A stretch of 64,000 bases of DNA from Candidatus Gastranaerophilales bacterium (lineage in GTDB: Bacteria; Cyanobacteriota; Vampirovibrionia; Gastranaerophilales; Gastranaerophilaceae). Under the pieces are notes generated by a model. The model worked only from the letters and a program-made list of their open reading frames with translations, was not told the DNA's origin and did not search any database. Below, piece after piece: positions 12,029 to 23,707 of this stretch (position 1 is the stretch's first letter; each line of letters starts with the position of its first letter). Position numbers and translations under genes: made by a program. Location: positions 82,367-146,366 of the forward strand of contig CALUQE010000002.1 of assembly GCA_944322845.1 (NCBI GenBank), given 5' to 3'.

Positions 12029-12982
12029 ATGATTACAGGAGCATTTATTATACCGACAGGGATTGGGGCATCAATAGGCGGTTTTGCAGGAGATGCAAGT
12101 TACTGGGCTAGAAAGTTTGCTTCAAAATGCAAGCTTATTGTAAACCCTAATGTGGTAAATGCTGCCTGCTTTTCCGGAATTACCGATAATATGCTGTATG
12201 TAGAAGGATATGCTCTTGATGAATTTTTCAGGGGGAAACTAAATCTAATTCAGTCCCGTAACAATACTATCGGAATTATTTTTGACAAAGCCCTTCCAAA
12301 ACCTGTTTTAAACGTACATATTAATACTATAAATGCTGTAAAAACTGTCTATGGAACGAATGTTTGCGGATATGAAATAACCGATAAAGGCGTTGGTGTT
12401 GATTTTTTTATAGACAAATCAGGTATCTCAATGGGAAATATCAGTAATTTAGCAACGCTTAAAAGAGCTGCGGAGAAATTATTAAAACGGGGAGCTGATG
12501 CGATTGCAATTGTATGTCGTTTTCCTGATGAACAGGGTGACGATTATGCTAACGGTATAGGTGTTGATCCTGTTGGCGGCGTAGAAGCTATTATATCACA
12601 CTATATTTCTAAAGAATTTAATGTTCCCTGTGCTCACGCTCCGGCGTTTGATGATTTAACAATAAGCACTGACATTGTAGACTCAAGATGTTCTGCAGAA
12701 TACATTACGCCGACTTTTCTTCCTTGTATTCTGCTGGGATTGAGCCAGGCGCCAAGACTGTCTGCTGAAACAGAAGGTCTTAAAATTGATGATATAGACT
12801 TTTTAGTACTGCCTTATAATTCAATCGGATGCATTCCTGTACTTGAAATGATAAAACGAAATAAACCGGTTTACACCGTAAAAGAAAATTCCACAGTTCT
12901 CAACGTAACACCTGATAATTTTCTTAATAAGTGCATTTCAGTTGATACATATTCTGAGCTGTTTAATAAACTTTTTAAATAA
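12029..12982 (+). CDS. DUF3326 family protein
   Basis: Belongs by recognition to DUF3326, a family known from cyanobacteria and plants with no established function. Hallmarks: the N-terminal IIPTGIGASIGGFAGDA, the NPNVVNAACF block, and the middle CRFPDEQ...YANGIGVDPVGGVEAIISHYI. The frame extends upstream to a TTG at 11993, but that codon is the -35 box of the gene's own promoter, so ATG 12029 (or ATG 12023) is the real start. It gives 318 residues and an N-terminus like that of cyanobacterial relatives. No ribosome-binding site is visible. Divergent from the CNNM gene; a strong terminator follows at 12985. Confidence 0.85.
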   Translation: MITGAFIIPTGIGASIGGFAGDASYWARKFASKCKLIVNPNVVNAACFSGITDNMLYVEGYALDEFFRGKLNLIQSRNNTIGIIFDKALPKPVLNVHINTINAVKTVYGTNVCGYEITDKGVGVDFFIDKSGISMGNISNLATLKRAAEKLLKRGADAIAIVCRFPDEQGDDYANGIGVDPVGGVEAIISHYISKEFNVPCAHAPAFDDLTISTDIVDSRCSAEYITPTFLPCILLGLSQAPRLSAETEGLKIDDIDFLVLPYNSIGCIPVLEMIKRNKPVYTVKENSTVLNVTPDNFLNKCISVDTYSELFNKLFK

Positions 12983-12984
12983 TA

Positions 12985-13026
12985 AATAGGGGCGGATTTG
13001 AGAATCAAATCCGCCCCTATTAAAAA
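12985..13026. terminator. Bidirectional terminator between DUF3326 gene and tig
   Basis: A perfect 16-bp stem (12985-13000 with 13006-13021) around a 5-base loop, GC-rich core GGGGCGG, flanked by A/T runs. It lies between convergent genes and can serve both. Confidence 0.9.
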
Positions 13027-13035
13027 TAATTTTAT

Positions 13036-14328
13036 CTACTTCAATTTGACAGTGTTATTATCTGCAAGGAATTTAGTAACTTTTTCATTAAGCGCCTGAT
13101 GTGAAATAGCATTAAACACTCCCGGTGTTTGTGAAAGCTGTTTAATCATAGTATTTGGATCAATCTGATACATTCTGCTTAATTCAGATAATTTTACGCT
13201 AAATTCTTCCTGAGATACAACAATCTTTTCTTCTTTTGCAATCTTATCAATTACAAGAGAATTTTTAACTCTTACAGCAGCGTCTTCTTTCAAGCTCTTC
13301 ATTATATTGTCATAACCTTGAGCTTCAACAGCCTGTTCCCAAGTAAATCCCTGCATAGAAAGTTTCTGTTTGTACTCTTCAGCAAGCTGATCAGCTTCTC
13401 TGTCAATCATAGATTGTTGAATATCAACTTTTGCATCATTAGAAATTTTCTCAAAAATAGCTTTTTCCGAATTTACTCTGTCAATATCAGCCTTCTGATT
13501 GTCTAAATATTTTTGAATATCAGCTTTTAATTCATCTACAGTTTTAAAAGGACCTACTTTTTGAACAAATTCATCTGTTAATTCCGGCAAAACTCTTGAT
13601 TTAATTTCATTAATTTTGCACTTGAATACTGCAGGCTGACCTGCTAATTTCTTTTCATGATATTCTTCTGGGAATGTTACATTAATTTCAAACTCTTCTC
13701 CGAGAGTTCTGTCAACTAACTGTTCAGCAAACCCTGGAATAAAGCTTGAATGAGCTAAATCAAGCGTATAATTCTTAGCATCACCGTGTTCGATTTTTTC
13801 ACCGTTAGAGAAACCTTCAAAATCAAAAACTATAGTATCAGTTGCAACTGTTTTTCTATCAGTTACTATAACACTTGTTGCGTGCTGTTCTAAAAGTCCG
13901 TCAATAGATTTTTGAAGAGCATCTTCCGGAGTTTTATATTCTTCAACTTCAATAGTTAACCCTTTATACTCGCCTAAAGTAACTTCAGGTCTTAATTCTA
14001 TCTTCGCAACAATTTTTAAATCTTCACCAATTTTATAGTCATAAGATTCGACATACGGCTGAGCTACTACATCAAAATCATTTTCTTTAATTACGTCTGA
14101 AAATATTCTAGGCAAAGCATTTTCCAAAGCTTCATGCTTAATTCTGTCTTCGCCGATATTTTGTTCAACAATATTTCTAGGAGCTTTTCCTTTTCTGAAC
14201 CCCGGTATATTTACGTACTGTGCAAGTCTTTTTGCCGCATTATTGTAGTAATTAACAGCATCCTTAGCAGGAATTTCAATATCAACCTTAACTACATTTT
14301 CAGGTTGTTTTTCAATAGTTGTTTTCAT
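13036..14328 (-). CDS. tig: Trigger factor (ribosome-associated chaperone, peptidyl-prolyl isomerase)
   Basis: Binds the ribosome exit tunnel and nascent chains. The N-terminal ribosome-binding domain carries the signature GFRKGKAPRNIVEQNIGEDRI near residue 41. A FKBP-like PPIase domain spans about 150-240 (DTIVFDFEGFSNGEKIEHG through VTFPEEYHEKKLAGQPAVFKC). The helical C-terminal chaperone arms follow. Length of 430 is usual. Start ATG 14328. It lies downstream of the rpoC2 terminator and upstream of the shared terminator at 12985, so it is probably a single-gene unit; clpP/clpX are not adjacent. Confidence 0.95.
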   Translation of the reverse strand: MKTTIEKQPENVVKVDIEIPAKDAVNYYNNAAKRLAQYVNIPGFRKGKAPRNIVEQNIGEDRIKHEALENALPRIFSDVIKENDFDVVAQPYVESYDYKIGEDLKIVAKIELRPEVTLGEYKGLTIEVEEYKTPEDALQKSIDGLLEQHATSVIVTDRKTVATDTIVFDFEGFSNGEKIEHGDAKNYTLDLAHSSFIPGFAEQLVDRTLGEEFEINVTFPEEYHEKKLAGQPAVFKCKINEIKSRVLPELTDEFVQKVGPFKTVDELKADIQKYLDNQKADIDRVNSEKAIFEKISNDAKVDIQQSMIDREADQLAEEYKQKLSMQGFTWEQAVEAQGYDNIMKSLKEDAAVRVKNSLVIDKIAKEEKIVVSQEEFSVKLSELSRMYQIDPNTMIKQLSQTPGVFNAISHQALNEKVTKFLADNNTVKLK

Positions 14329-14415
14329 TTAATAATCCTCTTTTCCAATACTCTTTACAAATATAAAACTACTACAAACAGAGGATATTGTAAAGGTCTT
14401 GAGGCTTTGAAATAA

Positions 14416-14446
14416 AAAGACCGCAGGTTTTATACCCGCGGTCTTT
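14416..14446 (-). terminator. Terminator of the rpoB-rpoC1-rpoC2 operon
   Basis: Stem of 13 pairs with one A-C mismatch (14416-14428 with 14434-14446; core AAAGACCGC/GCGGTCTTT), 20 bases after the rpoC2 stop. On the minus strand it is followed by T-rich sequence. Confidence 0.85.
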
Positions 14447-14465
14447 CTTTATCTCTCTTAACATG

Positions 14466-17400
14466 TTAGTTTGAATTACCGTCATCGGAAGTTAATTCAG
14501 GAGCTCCAAACATACCTTCAATTTCTTCCAAAATTGCGGCAGGCTTGCGTGCCTGATTTCTTTGAGCTGCACGTTTCTGAGCTTCTTTATCACGTTCTTC
14601 ACTCGCGTAAGTCAAGTGATGGAAGCCTGTACCGGCAGGAATCAAACGACCGATAATAACATTTTCTTTCAGACCTCTTAACAAGTCTTTCTTACCTTCA
14701 ACGGCTGCTTCTGTAAGAATTCTTGTTGTTTCCTGGAATGAAGCTGCTGAGATAAAGCTTTCAGTATTCAAAGATGCTTTTGTAATACCGAGAAGCATAT
14801 ATTCACAAGTTGCTTCCTGACCTCCGTGTTCTCTTACAGCCTTATTTTCATTCTCAAATGCCTGTACTTCAATTAACTCTCCAGGTAATAAGTTTGTATC
14901 GCCTGATTCAATTACTCTTACCTTTTTAGTCATTTGACGTACAATAATTTCAATGTGCTTATCAGCAATTTCTACGCCTTGAGAACGGTATACACGCTGA
15001 ACTTCATCAACGAGATACTGTTGAGCTTCTTCCGGACCGCAAAGTCTGATTACATCGTGCGGATTCAAAGGACCGCTTGTTAAAGGCTGACCTTTTCTGA
15101 TTTTTTGCTTATTCTGAACAACAATACTTGCATCAATAGCAAATTTGATTTCAGTTCTGCTTCCGCCTTCTGTCACAAGGAATAATCTCGGAACTTCATC
15201 CTCAATTTCAATTTCAGCAACACCGTCAGTTTCTGCGAGAATTGCACAATCTTTAGGTTTTCTTGCTTCAAGCAATTCTTCAACTCTTGGCAAACCTTGT
15301 ACGATATCGCCTGTTTTTTCTCTTTCAAATACCAGAGTTGCCAACATATCGCCTCTCAGTACCAGAGAACCCTCTTCAACCTGTAACATAGTACCAGGGC
15401 TGATTAAGTATGGACGACCGTTTCTTATTGTTACAGATTTTGGAGTTACATCAACTATTTTACCTGAAACAGTTGCAACTTCTCCTGATTCAGCAAGTAC
15501 TGAATCTAATTTTATAAAGTCGCCTTTCTTAACTGAAGGTTTCGATTTAGTATTTATAACAGTCTCAAAGTTTTCGCAATTCAAAAGCAATCTTCTTGAT
15601 TCTGTTACATCACCTTTTATAGAAGCTACTCCATCATTCAAAGCAAGAACTTCAGTCTTAGCAATAGGAGTTTTTGGCTCGATTATCTGACCGTTTTCAA
15701 CAAGAAGTTCTGTCTGTAGAGAGCTGTTCAACTTTGAATTGCCTTCTAATTCTCTTCTAACAATCAAGGTTTCAAGTACAACGATTTTTAATTCGCCTTT
15801 TTCATCTAATTCTACAAGACCTTTAAGGTGAGATAAATATCCTTGCATTTGAAGAACTAAGCTTGTTCTTGTCAACGTTGCACCGTCAAGATTCCTAACT
15901 CTTGCACCATCTTTATATTGCAGCTGAGTAACAGGAACAATATTAATCAACTCATCAGTTGTATTGAACTGAATAGAAACATCTCTCTGTTCAATAAACA
16001 TTGGCTGAACAGGTCTTACAAGAATTTGAATAGGTTTATCTTCCAATGATTCTTCTTCTAAAGCGGAAGTATCGATTTCTTCATCCAAATCATCTATATC
16101 CAGATCATCAAAATCCATTTCCATAATAGTTACTATAGAAGTCTCTTTTGCTTTAATACCTTTTGCAATTATTGTACCTGCTTCAACTACAGAACCTTCT
16201 TCAACCTTAAGTTCTGATACACTTGATAAAGTATGTACTTCACCAGGTCTGATTGTTACTTCGTGAATAACTTCATTGAATTCTTTAAATTCAACGATAC
16301 CGTCAATGTGGCAGTAAACATCTTTTACCACCTCAGTACCAGCTGTAACAAAAGTTCCGTTATCAACCATTTTTAAAGACGAATCTTTGTTTATCTGGTG
16401 AACTTCCTCAGGTACAAATACGATATTACCAGGTTTTGTTACAATTTGATTATCATCAACTTCAACATCAACATATTTGATTTCACCTGATGAAGAAACA
16501 GAACATTCATCATCAACAAGCTCTGCTATAATCATACCGTTTTCAACAGTTGTATCAATCGGAGCTTTAACGATATATTTTTCACCGGTTTTCTTAACCG
16601 TCCACAATTGTTCTTTCTTAGTTTGCTCAAAAGATGCATTTGCAGGAGTTAAAGAAGCAATTACAATTGTAATTTCTTTACCTTGAACAATCTTATTAAT
16701 TTTATTTTTACCTGACTTAACAGCTTCTACAACTAAATCTTCAGAATAACGAACTTCACCGCCATGTTCTGAAATCATAATAGTTTCTGCTAATCTGTCA
16801 CCGGCTTTAACTTTCTGCTCATCAGAAACTAAAACCTTTGAACCGCCAGGTAAGTTATAAACATCACCACCGATAATCCAAACAATACCATTTTTGTTAG
16901 CTGTTCTTGAAATATTACCCTGTCTGTCTTTCTTTTCATCAGCAACGAAGTCTTCAAAAAGCACCATACCAGACATATCAGCATTAATATCTTTTGTAGC
17001 TTTTTCTGTCAAACGGCCGGAATCATTTGCTGTTGGCTTAAATTCTGCAAGTTTGAAGTTCTTTTCAACATTCATACCATCTTCAAAGAATACTGTTGCA
17101 CCAGCAGGGATATGGTAAGTTGTAGACTTTTTAGTACCTTTAACTTCAATCTCTGATTCATAAATAGAAACTCTAACAACATCACCGTGACGGGTTCTGA
17201 GTTCTCTTGTTTTAAGTTTTGATTCAACAGTACCAGCCTCTGTTGCGTGGATTTCTTTTGTAGCTTCTTTTACACCAACAGCACCGCCTGTGTGGAATGT
17301 TCTCATTGTTAACTGAGTACCAGGTTCACCGATTGACTGAGCAGCAATAATACCAATAGCTTCCCCAACATCAACAAGTTTCTGAGTCGTCATAGCCCAG

Positions 17401-18326
17401 CCGTAACATTTTTGGCATACACCATATTCAAGACCGCAGGTTAAGCCTGAACGAACTTTCAACTCTTGAAGATTTAAGTGAGAAATCTTCTTGATGTCTT
17501 TTCTGTCCATTGTTGTATTCTTAGCTACTAACAATGTAGTTCCGTCTTCATCAAAAATATCCTGAGCAACAGTTCTGCCTAAAAGTCTGTCAATCAACGG
17601 AACAATAACATTATCACCGTCGCAGATAGGCTTCATATTTATAAATTTATCAGTACCGCAATCAGTATCCCTGATAATTACATCTTGTGCTACGTCAACA
17701 AGACGTCTTGTTAAGTAACCAGAGTCTGCTGTTTTAAGAGCTGTATCTACCAGACCTTTACGAGCACCGTATGATGAAATGATGTATTCAGTAACTGACA
17801 AACCTTCTTTAAAGTTAGAAGTAATAGGCATGTCAACGATTTGCCCCTGTGCGTCAGCCATCAAACCTCTCATACCGACTAATTGTGATACCTGAGATAA
17901 GTTACCTCTTGCACCGGAGAATGCCATCATATATACAGGATTTAATCTGTCAAAGTTTTCAACAACCTGTTCGGTTAATTTTGCTGTTGTTTCAGACCAG
18001 GTATCAATAACCTTTGTATATCTTTCAACTTCTGTAATTTCACCTTTCAGGTATCTGTTTGTTGACTTTTCTATTTCGGCTTCTGCTTCTTTTAACAATT
18101 CTTTCTTTGACTCAGGAACTGTAAGGTCAGCAATAGAAATAGTTACACCTGATTTTGTTGCATATTTATAACCCAAATTCTTCAAAGTATCTGCAAGTTC
18201 AGCTGTCTTTGCACCGCCGAATTCAAGATAAATTTGAGCAAGCAACTTATTCAAGCCCTTTTTGTCCATTTGTTTGTTAATGAACTCAAGAGTGTGAGCT
18301 TTTGCATGTGTATAAGTATTTTCCAT
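14466..18326 (-). CDS. rpoC2: RNA polymerase subunit beta' (C-terminal part, RpoC2) with a very long trigger-loop insertion
   Basis: C-terminal two-thirds of the split beta' subunit, 1286 residues. It starts with the conserved beta' segment [20 protein letters not shown]. It carries the second zinc-binding cluster (DTDCGTD ... [18 protein letters not shown], about 220-310) and the trigger-loop start [18 protein letters not shown] (about 330-347). The loop's other end, [21 protein letters not shown], comes only near residue 1005. The roughly 660 residues between are repeated beta-rich modules ([20 protein letters not shown]), matching the SI3 insertion of cyanobacterial RpoC2 in place and size. 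Inside lies an acidic low-complexity stretch near 735-765. Start ATG 18326 has TTGAGGA upstream; the gap to rpoC1 is 46 bases. Confidence 0.95.
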   Translation of the reverse strand: MENTYTHAKAHTLEFINKQMDKKGLNKLLAQIYLEFGGAKTAELADTLKNLGYKYATKSGVTISIADLTVPESKKELLKEAEAEIEKSTNRYLKGEITEVERYTKVIDTWSETTAKLTEQVVENFDRLNPVYMMAFSGARGNLSQVSQLVGMRGLMADAQGQIVDMPITSNFKEGLSVTEYIISSYGARKGLVDTALKTADSGYLTRRLVDVAQDVIIRDTDCGTDKFINMKPICDGDNVIVPLIDRLLGRTVAQDIFDEDGTTLLVAKNTTMDRKDIKKISHLNLQELKVRSGLTCGLEYGVCQKCYGWAMTTQKLVDVGEAIGIIAAQSIGEPGTQLTMRTFHTGGAVGVKEATKEIHATEAGTVESKLKTRELRTRHGDVVRVSIYESEIEVKGTKKSTTYHIPAGATVFFEDGMNVEKNFKLAEFKPTANDSGRLTEKATKDINADMSGMVLFEDFVADEKKDRQGNISRTANKNGIVWIIGGDVYNLPGGSKVLVSDEQKVKAGDRLAETIMISEHGGEVRYSEDLVVEAVKSGKNKINKIVQGKEITIVIASLTPANASFEQTKKEQLWTVKKTGEKYIVKAPIDTTVENGMIIAELVDDECSVSSSGEIKYVDVEVDDNQIVTKPGNIVFVPEEVHQINKDSSLKMVDNGTFVTAGTEVVKDVYCHIDGIVEFKEFNEVIHEVTIRPGEVHTLSSVSELKVEEGSVVEAGTIIAKGIKAKETSIVTIMEMDFDDLDIDDLDEEIDTSALEEESLEDKPIQILVRPVQPMFIEQRDVSIQFNTTDELINIVPVTQLQYKDGARVRNLDGATLTRTSLVLQMQGYLSHLKGLVELDEKGELKIVVLETLIVRRELEGNSKLNSSLQTELLVENGQIIEPKTPIAKTEVLALNDGVASIKGDVTESRRLLLNCENFETVINTKSKPSVKKGDFIKLDSVLAESGEVATVSGKIVDVTPKSVTIRNGRPYLISPGTMLQVEEGSLVLRGDMLATLVFEREKTGDIVQGLPRVEELLEARKPKDCAILAETDGVAEIEIEDEVPRLFLVTEGGSRTEIKFAIDASIVVQNKQKIRKGQPLTSGPLNPHDVIRLCGPEEAQQYLVDEVQRVYRSQGVEIADKHIEIIVRQMTKKVRVIESGDTNLLPGELIEVQAFENENKAVREHGGQEATCEYMLLGITKASLNTESFISAASFQETTRILTEAAVEGKKDLLRGLKENVIIGRLIPAGTGFHHLTYASEERDKEAQKRAAQRNQARKPAAILEEIEGMFGAPELTSDDGNSN

Positions 18327-18372
18327 ATTTATATATTCCTCAATTTCTCTATTATTTTTTATAATAAACTGA

Positions 18373-20082
18373 TTAAGCTAATGCTTTTCTAACAGCTTCG
18401 TTGAATATAATTCTACCTACTGTAGTTTCAATTCTCTTGCCTTTTTCATCACGTACAACAATCTTATCGTGAAGTGATATTACTTTAGCTTCCAAAGCTG
18501 CAATTGCATCTTCAAAGCTGTAGAAATAACCTTTCACTTCTTGTTCCGGATTCTTCAATATTGTTAAATAGTAAAGTCCGAGAACCATATCTTGTGAGTG
18601 AGTAATAATCGGCTTACCGTTTGCAGGAGCCAATATATTATTTGTTGCAAGCATAAGCATTCTTGCTTCAGTTTGAGCTTCAATTGAAAGCGGAACGTGA
18701 ACAGCCATTTGGTCACCGTCGAAGTCAGCGTTAAATGCTGTACATACAAGAGGGTGAAGCTGAATTGCACGGCCCTCTACCAATTTAGGTTCAAATGCCT
18801 GAATACCTAATCTGTGAAGGGTTGGAGCACGGTTCAATAATACCGGATGTCCGTCGATAATTTCTTCCAGAATATCCCAAACCTTAGCATCAGATCTTTC
18901 AATCATTTTCTTAGCGGATTTGATATTCTGAACGAATCCTCTTTCAATCAATTTATTAACAACAAAAGGCTTGAATAATTCTATAGCCATCTCTTTCGGC
19001 AAACCGCACTGGTTAAGCTTAAGTGAAGGACCAACAACGATTACTGAACGACCGGAGTAGTCAACACGTTTACCTAACAAGTTTTGACGGAAACGACCCT
19101 GTTTACCTTCAATAATATTAGATAAAGATTTCAGAGCTCTGTTGTTAGGACCAACAACTGTTCTTCCGCGTCTGCCGTTATCAATAAGAGCATCAACAGC
19201 TTCCTGCAGCATACGTTTTTCGTTTCTAACGATAATTTCAGGAGCACCCATTTCCAATAATCTTTGCAAACGGTTGTTTCTGTTAATAACTCTTCTGTAT
19301 AAGTCATTTAAATCAGATGTAGCAAATCTTCCGCCGTCCAGCTGAACCATTGGTCTCAAATCAGGAGGAGTTACAGGAAGCACATCCATAATCATCCAGG
19401 TAGGATCAGTTTCTGATGAGATCAATGAATCAAGCAATCTTAATCTCTTAATTAACTTACCTTTTCTCTGAACAGAAGTTACATGACCTGCAAGCTCTGT
19501 TCTGATTTCATCAGCCAATTCATGGATATTGATTTCGCCAAGCAACTTTTTAATAGCTTCCGCACCAATTCCTACTTCTAATTTTGATTCTTCATTTTCC
19601 ATAATGAAGTCTTCATATTCTTCTTCTGAAAGAAGCTGCAATTTCTTGAACGGGCTGTCTGCAGGATCAATTACAACATAGTTATTGAAGTAAATAACCT
19701 GTTCCAAATCCTTCAATGTCATATCAAGAAGCAGACCTAAGTAAGAAGGAATACCTTTTAAGAACCAGATGTGAGATACAGGAGCAGCAAGCTTGATGTG
19801 TCCCATTCTGTGACGTCTTACTTTTGAATCGGTAACTTCAACACCGCATCTTTCACAAATGATACCTTTATGACGTACTCTTTTGTATTTTCCGCAATAG
19901 CATTCCCAGTCCTTTGTAGGTCCGAAGATTCTTTCGCAGAAAAGACCGTCACGTTCAGGTTTTAAGGTTCTGTAGTTTATAGTTTCCGGTTTTGTAACCT
20001 CGCCATAAGACCACTTCAAAATTCTTTCTGGTGAAGCGATACTTATGCGTATATAATCAAAATAATCAATACTTGTAGACAA
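18373..20082 (-). CDS. rpoC1: RNA polymerase subunit gamma (N-terminal part of beta', RpoC1)
   Basis: N-terminal third of split beta', 569 residues, slightly shorter than the roughly 620 of photosynthetic cyanobacteria. The zinc-binding module near residues 56-82 ([19 protein letters not shown]) and the active-site Mg2+-binding motif [16 protein letters not shown] near 450 are both present, as is the [21 protein letters not shown] rudder/lid region. The frame stops cleanly after [14 protein letters not shown], the usual junction of split genes, and rpoC2 resumes after 46 bases with its own start and ribosome-binding site. This is therefore a true gene split, not a frameshift. It lies 12 bases after rpoB. 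Confidence 0.96.
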   Translation of the reverse strand: MSTSIDYFDYIRISIASPERILKWSYGEVTKPETINYRTLKPERDGLFCERIFGPTKDWECYCGKYKRVRHKGIICERCGVEVTDSKVRRHRMGHIKLAAPVSHIWFLKGIPSYLGLLLDMTLKDLEQVIYFNNYVVIDPADSPFKKLQLLSEEEYEDFIMENEESKLEVGIGAEAIKKLLGEINIHELADEIRTELAGHVTSVQRKGKLIKRLRLLDSLISSETDPTWMIMDVLPVTPPDLRPMVQLDGGRFATSDLNDLYRRVINRNNRLQRLLEMGAPEIIVRNEKRMLQEAVDALIDNGRRGRTVVGPNNRALKSLSNIIEGKQGRFRQNLLGKRVDYSGRSVIVVGPSLKLNQCGLPKEMAIELFKPFVVNKLIERGFVQNIKSAKKMIERSDAKVWDILEEIIDGHPVLLNRAPTLHRLGIQAFEPKLVEGRAIQLHPLVCTAFNADFDGDQMAVHVPLSIEAQTEARMLMLATNNILAPANGKPIITHSQDMVLGLYYLTILKNPEQEVKGYFYSFEDAIAALEAKVISLHDKIVVRDEKGKRIETTVGRIIFNEAVRKALA

Positions 20083-20094
20083 TTTTCTATCTCC

Positions 20095-23000
20095 TTATAT
20101 TTCACCCAGTGTAGCAGAAGTATCAAAGAAGTTAATATTTAACAACTCTGAATCAATATCTGATAATGTTCTTTTTGGAGCTGATTTTCTTAAATCATCC
20201 ATATCAGACATTAAGTCTACTTCAACACCGTTTTTCTTAGCAACTGTAATATCTAAACCGATACTTTGCAATTCTCTTACAAGTACCTTAAATGATTCAG
20301 GAATACCCGGTCTAGGAATATTGTCACCTTTAACGATTGCTTCATAAGCTCTGTTACGTCCGTTAACATCGTCTGATTTGATAGTTAACATTTCTTGCAG
20401 AGTATAAGCCGCACCGTAAGCTTCCAATGCCCAAACTTCCATTTCACCGAATCTTTGTCCGCCGAACTGAGCCTTACCGCCTAATGGCTGTTGTGTAACT
20501 AATGAGTAAGGACCTGTTGAACGTGCGTGAATCTTATCATCAACAAGGTGAACAAGTTTCAGGATGTAAGATAAACCAACCGCAATCGGTTCATCAAACG
20601 GTTCGCCTGTTCTGCCGTCGATAAGATAAACTTTACCGTCTTCTCTTACCCAGTCGCAGCCTGATTCTTTAATACCTCTTAAAAGTTCAGCCTTTGTAGC
20701 GATTTCAGACTGGTTGTCACCGTATCTTTCATCAAAAGACGGAGCTTCATAGTGTTCACCGGTCAAGTATGCTGCTAAACCGAGTAAGCATTCATAAGTT
20801 TGACCAACGTTCATACGGGAAGGAACACCAAGAGGGTTCAATACGATATCTACCGGAGTACCATCAGGTAAGAACGGCATGTCTTCTTTTGGAAGAATTC
20901 TTGAAACAATACCTTTGTTTCCGTGACGTCCTGAAAGTTTATCACCTACAGAAACTTTACGTTTTTGAGCGATGTAAACTCTTATTACTGTGTTAGCACC
21001 AGGAGGTAACTCATCACCTTTTTCTCTGTCAAAGACTTTAACATCAAGTACTCTACCGCCTTCACCATGAGGAACTCTTAATGAGTTATCTTTTACATCT
21101 CTTGCTTTTTCAGCAAAGATTGCTCTTAAAAGTTTTTCTTCAGGCGGATGTTCTGATTCACCCTTTGGAGTAACTTTACCGACAAGAATGTCATCAGCGT
21201 AAACTCTTGCACCGATACGAACAATACCGCGTTCGTCAAGGTGTCTCAAAGCTTCTTCCGAAACGTTCGGAATTTCTCTTGTGATTTCTTCCGGTCCGAG
21301 TTTTGTTTGTCTCGCATCAATTTCTAATTTTTCAATGTGAACTGATGTGAATATATCATCATGTACGCATCTTTCTGAAAGCAGGATAGCATCTTCGAAG
21401 TTATATCCTTCCCAAGGCATATACGCTACCAGAATGTTTTTACCGATTGAAAGTTCGCCGCAGCTTGTAGACGCACCGTCGGCTATTACATCGCCGGCAT
21501 GAACCTTATCACCTTCGTGTACAATCGGTTTCTGGTTAATACATGTATCCTGGTTAGAACGTACATATTTCATTAATGTATGCAAATGTTGTTTTCCGTG
21601 AACATCTCTGATTATGATTTCTTCACCGACAACTCTTTCTACAACACCGTCAACTTTTGCACAAACTACCATACCGGAGTCTTTTGCAACTCTTCTTTCC
21701 ATACCGGTACCTACAACAGGTCTTTCCGTAATAAGAAGAGGAACTGATTGACGCTGCATGTTTGAACCCATCAAAGCACGGTTGGCGTCATCGTGTTCAA
21801 TGAACGGAATCATAGATGTTGCAACAGAGATAATCTGAATAGGGCAAACACCCATATAGTCAACTTTTGAAGATTCGCACATAATGAATTCTGATCTGTA
21901 ACGAACCGGAATCTGTGCAGCCTTGAAAGTTTTGTCCGGATTCAATTGAACGTCAGCCGGAGCACATCTGTAGTTTTCATCTTCGTCAGCTGTCATATAA
22001 ACAACTTCATCCGTAACCTTGCCGTCTTTTACAACAAAGAACGGAGATTCAATAAAGCCATACTCGTTAACTCTTGCGTGAGTAGCCAGTGAACCAATCA
22101 AACCTGCGTTCGGACCTTCCGGTGTTTCAATAGGACAAATACGACCGTAGTGAGAAGGGTGAATATCACGAACAGCAAAACCTGCCCTTTCTCTCTGTAA
22201 ACCGCCAGGTCCTAAAGCTGAAATACGTCTCTTGTGAGTTAACTCTGCAAGAGGGTTAATCTGGTCCATGAATTGTGACAACTGTGAAGATCCGAAGAAT
22301 TCTTTCAAAGAAGCCACTAACGGTTTTGTATTTAACAAGTTCAACGGAGTTAATGTTTCAGAATCCTGAAGTGTCATTCTTTCTTTAACAATTCTTTCGA
22401 TTCTTGATAAACCTACTCTGAACTGGTTCTGGAGAAGTTCGCCGACTGAGCGGATTCTTCTGTTTCCTAAGTGGTCGATATCATCAAGAGAACCTTCATC
22501 ATAAGTTAAGTTAATTAAGTATTCAATTGATGCCACAATATCCTGAACAGTAAGAGTTCTCTGGTTCTTAGAAATATTCAGGTTTAATTTTTTATTTAAT
22601 TTATAACGACCTACACGACCGATATCATATTTCTTTTCATCAAAGAATCTTGATTCTAGAATCTGGCGTCCGCCTTGAGCAGAAGCAGGATCTCCCGGTC
22701 TTAATTTTTTGTACAGGTCGATTAACGCATCATCTGTAGTTTCAGTAGTATCTTTATCCAGTGTTTTCTTTAAGAATTCAAAGTGAGTGAATAAAGATTC
22801 CATTTCAGAAACAGTAATACCCATTGCTTTCAATAAAGTTGTAGCAAGGATTTTTCTGTTTTTATCAATCTTAACGTAAATAATATCGTTAGAATCTGTT
22901 TCAATTTTTAACCATGCCCCGCGGTTAGGTATCATAGTAGCGTTGTAAAGTCTCTTACCTGTAGGAGAGATTTCTCTTTTGAAGTAAACACCAGGTGAAC

Positions 23001-23409
23001 GAACGATTTGAGAAACAATAACACGTTCTGCACCGTTTACGATAAATGTACCTTTATCAGTCATGGTAGGAATATCGCCGATGTATACTTCCTGTTCTTT
23101 AATTTCACCGCTGTCACGGTTAACAAGTCTTACCATTACACGAAGCTGTTTTGCATAAGTTGCGTCATGAATGCGAGCTTCTTCAACCGTATATTTTGCA
23201 TTATCAAACGTGTAGTTTGGCAAGAAGTGAAGTTCTAATCTGCCTGTATAATCTTTTACAGGAGAAAAAGCCAATAACTCTTCTTTTAAACCTTCTTTTA
23301 AAAACCATTCAAATGATTTTTTCTGCACGTCAATTAAATCCGGTAAATCATCCAAACGAGTATTAGGTATACCCATTGGAGTTACTCTTTTTGCATATTC
23401 TGTCGACAT
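20095..23409 (-). CDS. rpoB: RNA polymerase subunit beta
   Basis: Catalytic beta subunit, 1104 residues, close to cyanobacterial length and without the large insertions of E. coli beta. Visible landmarks: the rifampicin-region sequence [20 protein letters not shown] followed by [11 protein letters not shown], the [12 protein letters not shown] region, and the C-terminal [21 protein letters not shown] clamp motif. Start ATG 23409 has GAGGTG upstream. It is the first gene of the polymerase operon in this window; the ribosomal protein genes rplK-A-J-L that often precede it are absent, and a 298-base gap leads to a divergent gene. Confidence 0.97.
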   Translation of the reverse strand: MSTEYAKRVTPMGIPNTRLDDLPDLIDVQKKSFEWFLKEGLKEELLAFSPVKDYTGRLELHFLPNYTFDNAKYTVEEARIHDATYAKQLRVMVRLVNRDSGEIKEQEVYIGDIPTMTDKGTFIVNGAERVIVSQIVRSPGVYFKREISPTGKRLYNATMIPNRGAWLKIETDSNDIIYVKIDKNRKILATTLLKAMGITVSEMESLFTHFEFLKKTLDKDTTETTDDALIDLYKKLRPGDPASAQGGRQILESRFFDEKKYDIGRVGRYKLNKKLNLNISKNQRTLTVQDIVASIEYLINLTYDEGSLDDIDHLGNRRIRSVGELLQNQFRVGLSRIERIVKERMTLQDSETLTPLNLLNTKPLVASLKEFFGSSQLSQFMDQINPLAELTHKRRISALGPGGLQRERAGFAVRDIHPSHYGRICPIETPEGPNAGLIGSLATHARVNEYGFIESPFFVVKDGKVTDEVVYMTADEDENYRCAPADVQLNPDKTFKAAQIPVRYRSEFIMCESSKVDYMGVCPIQIISVATSMIPFIEHDDANRALMGSNMQRQSVPLLITERPVVGTGMERRVAKDSGMVVCAKVDGVVERVVGEEIIIRDVHGKQHLHTLMKYVRSNQDTCINQKPIVHEGDKVHAGDVIADGASTSCGELSIGKNILVAYMPWEGYNFEDAILLSERCVHDDIFTSVHIEKLEIDARQTKLGPEEITREIPNVSEEALRHLDERGIVRIGARVYADDILVGKVTPKGESEHPPEEKLLRAIFAEKARDVKDNSLRVPHGEGGRVLDVKVFDREKGDELPPGANTVIRVYIAQKRKVSVGDKLSGRHGNKGIVSRILPKEDMPFLPDGTPVDIVLNPLGVPSRMNVGQTYECLLGLAAYLTGEHYEAPSFDERYGDNQSEIATKAELLRGIKESGCDWVREDGKVYLIDGRTGEPFDEPIAVGLSYILKLVHLVDDKIHARSTGPYSLVTQQPLGGKAQFGGQRFGEMEVWALEAYGAAYTLQEMLTIKSDDVNGRNRAYEAIVKGDNIPRPGIPESFKVLVRELQSIGLDITVAKKNGVEVDLMSDMDDLRKSAPKRTLSDIDSELLNINFFDTSATLGEI

Positions 23410-23669
23410 TAATTCACCTCATCTATTCTAATGATGTACTATATAAAAAACTTTATTATTTTTGTTCTACTTTTATTTCGGACATAATTATCCCATATAC
23501 AGCATGTTATCTTATCGTACAACATCAAGAATGAACGTCAAGTTAATAAGGGTATAATGTACAATTTTTCAAGTGGTTTGTTTACAAAAATTTACAATAA
23601 TAAAAATAAAACATTAATGTAACAATATTTTTTAAATTCTTTACAATAAGTCAAATACTAAAAAGAAAA

Positions 23670-23693
23670 ATACTTTATCACTATATAAAGTAT
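23670..23693. promoter_or_regulatory. Inverted repeat in front of the 23708 gene
   Basis: Perfect 9-bp arms ATACTTTAT (23670-23678) and ATAAAGTAT (23685-23693) with a 6-base spacer, directly before the AAGGA ribosome-binding site. It could be an operator or an mRNA hairpin. The rest of the 23410-23701 gap is AT-rich, with a TATAAT at 23553-23558 but no convincing -35 box. Confidence 0.45.
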
Positions 23694-23707
23694 AAGGATT
23701 AGTGTGC

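Noticed and set aside
15145..15690. Plus-strand reading frame of 181 codons inside rpoC2
   Set aside because: Lies wholly antisense to conserved RpoC2 sequence and has no known domain or good start signal.
18327..18372. Frameshift or sequencing error splitting rpoC
   Set aside because: The gap has a stop, 46 bases and a new start with TTGAGGA, and falls at the known cyanobacterial junction.
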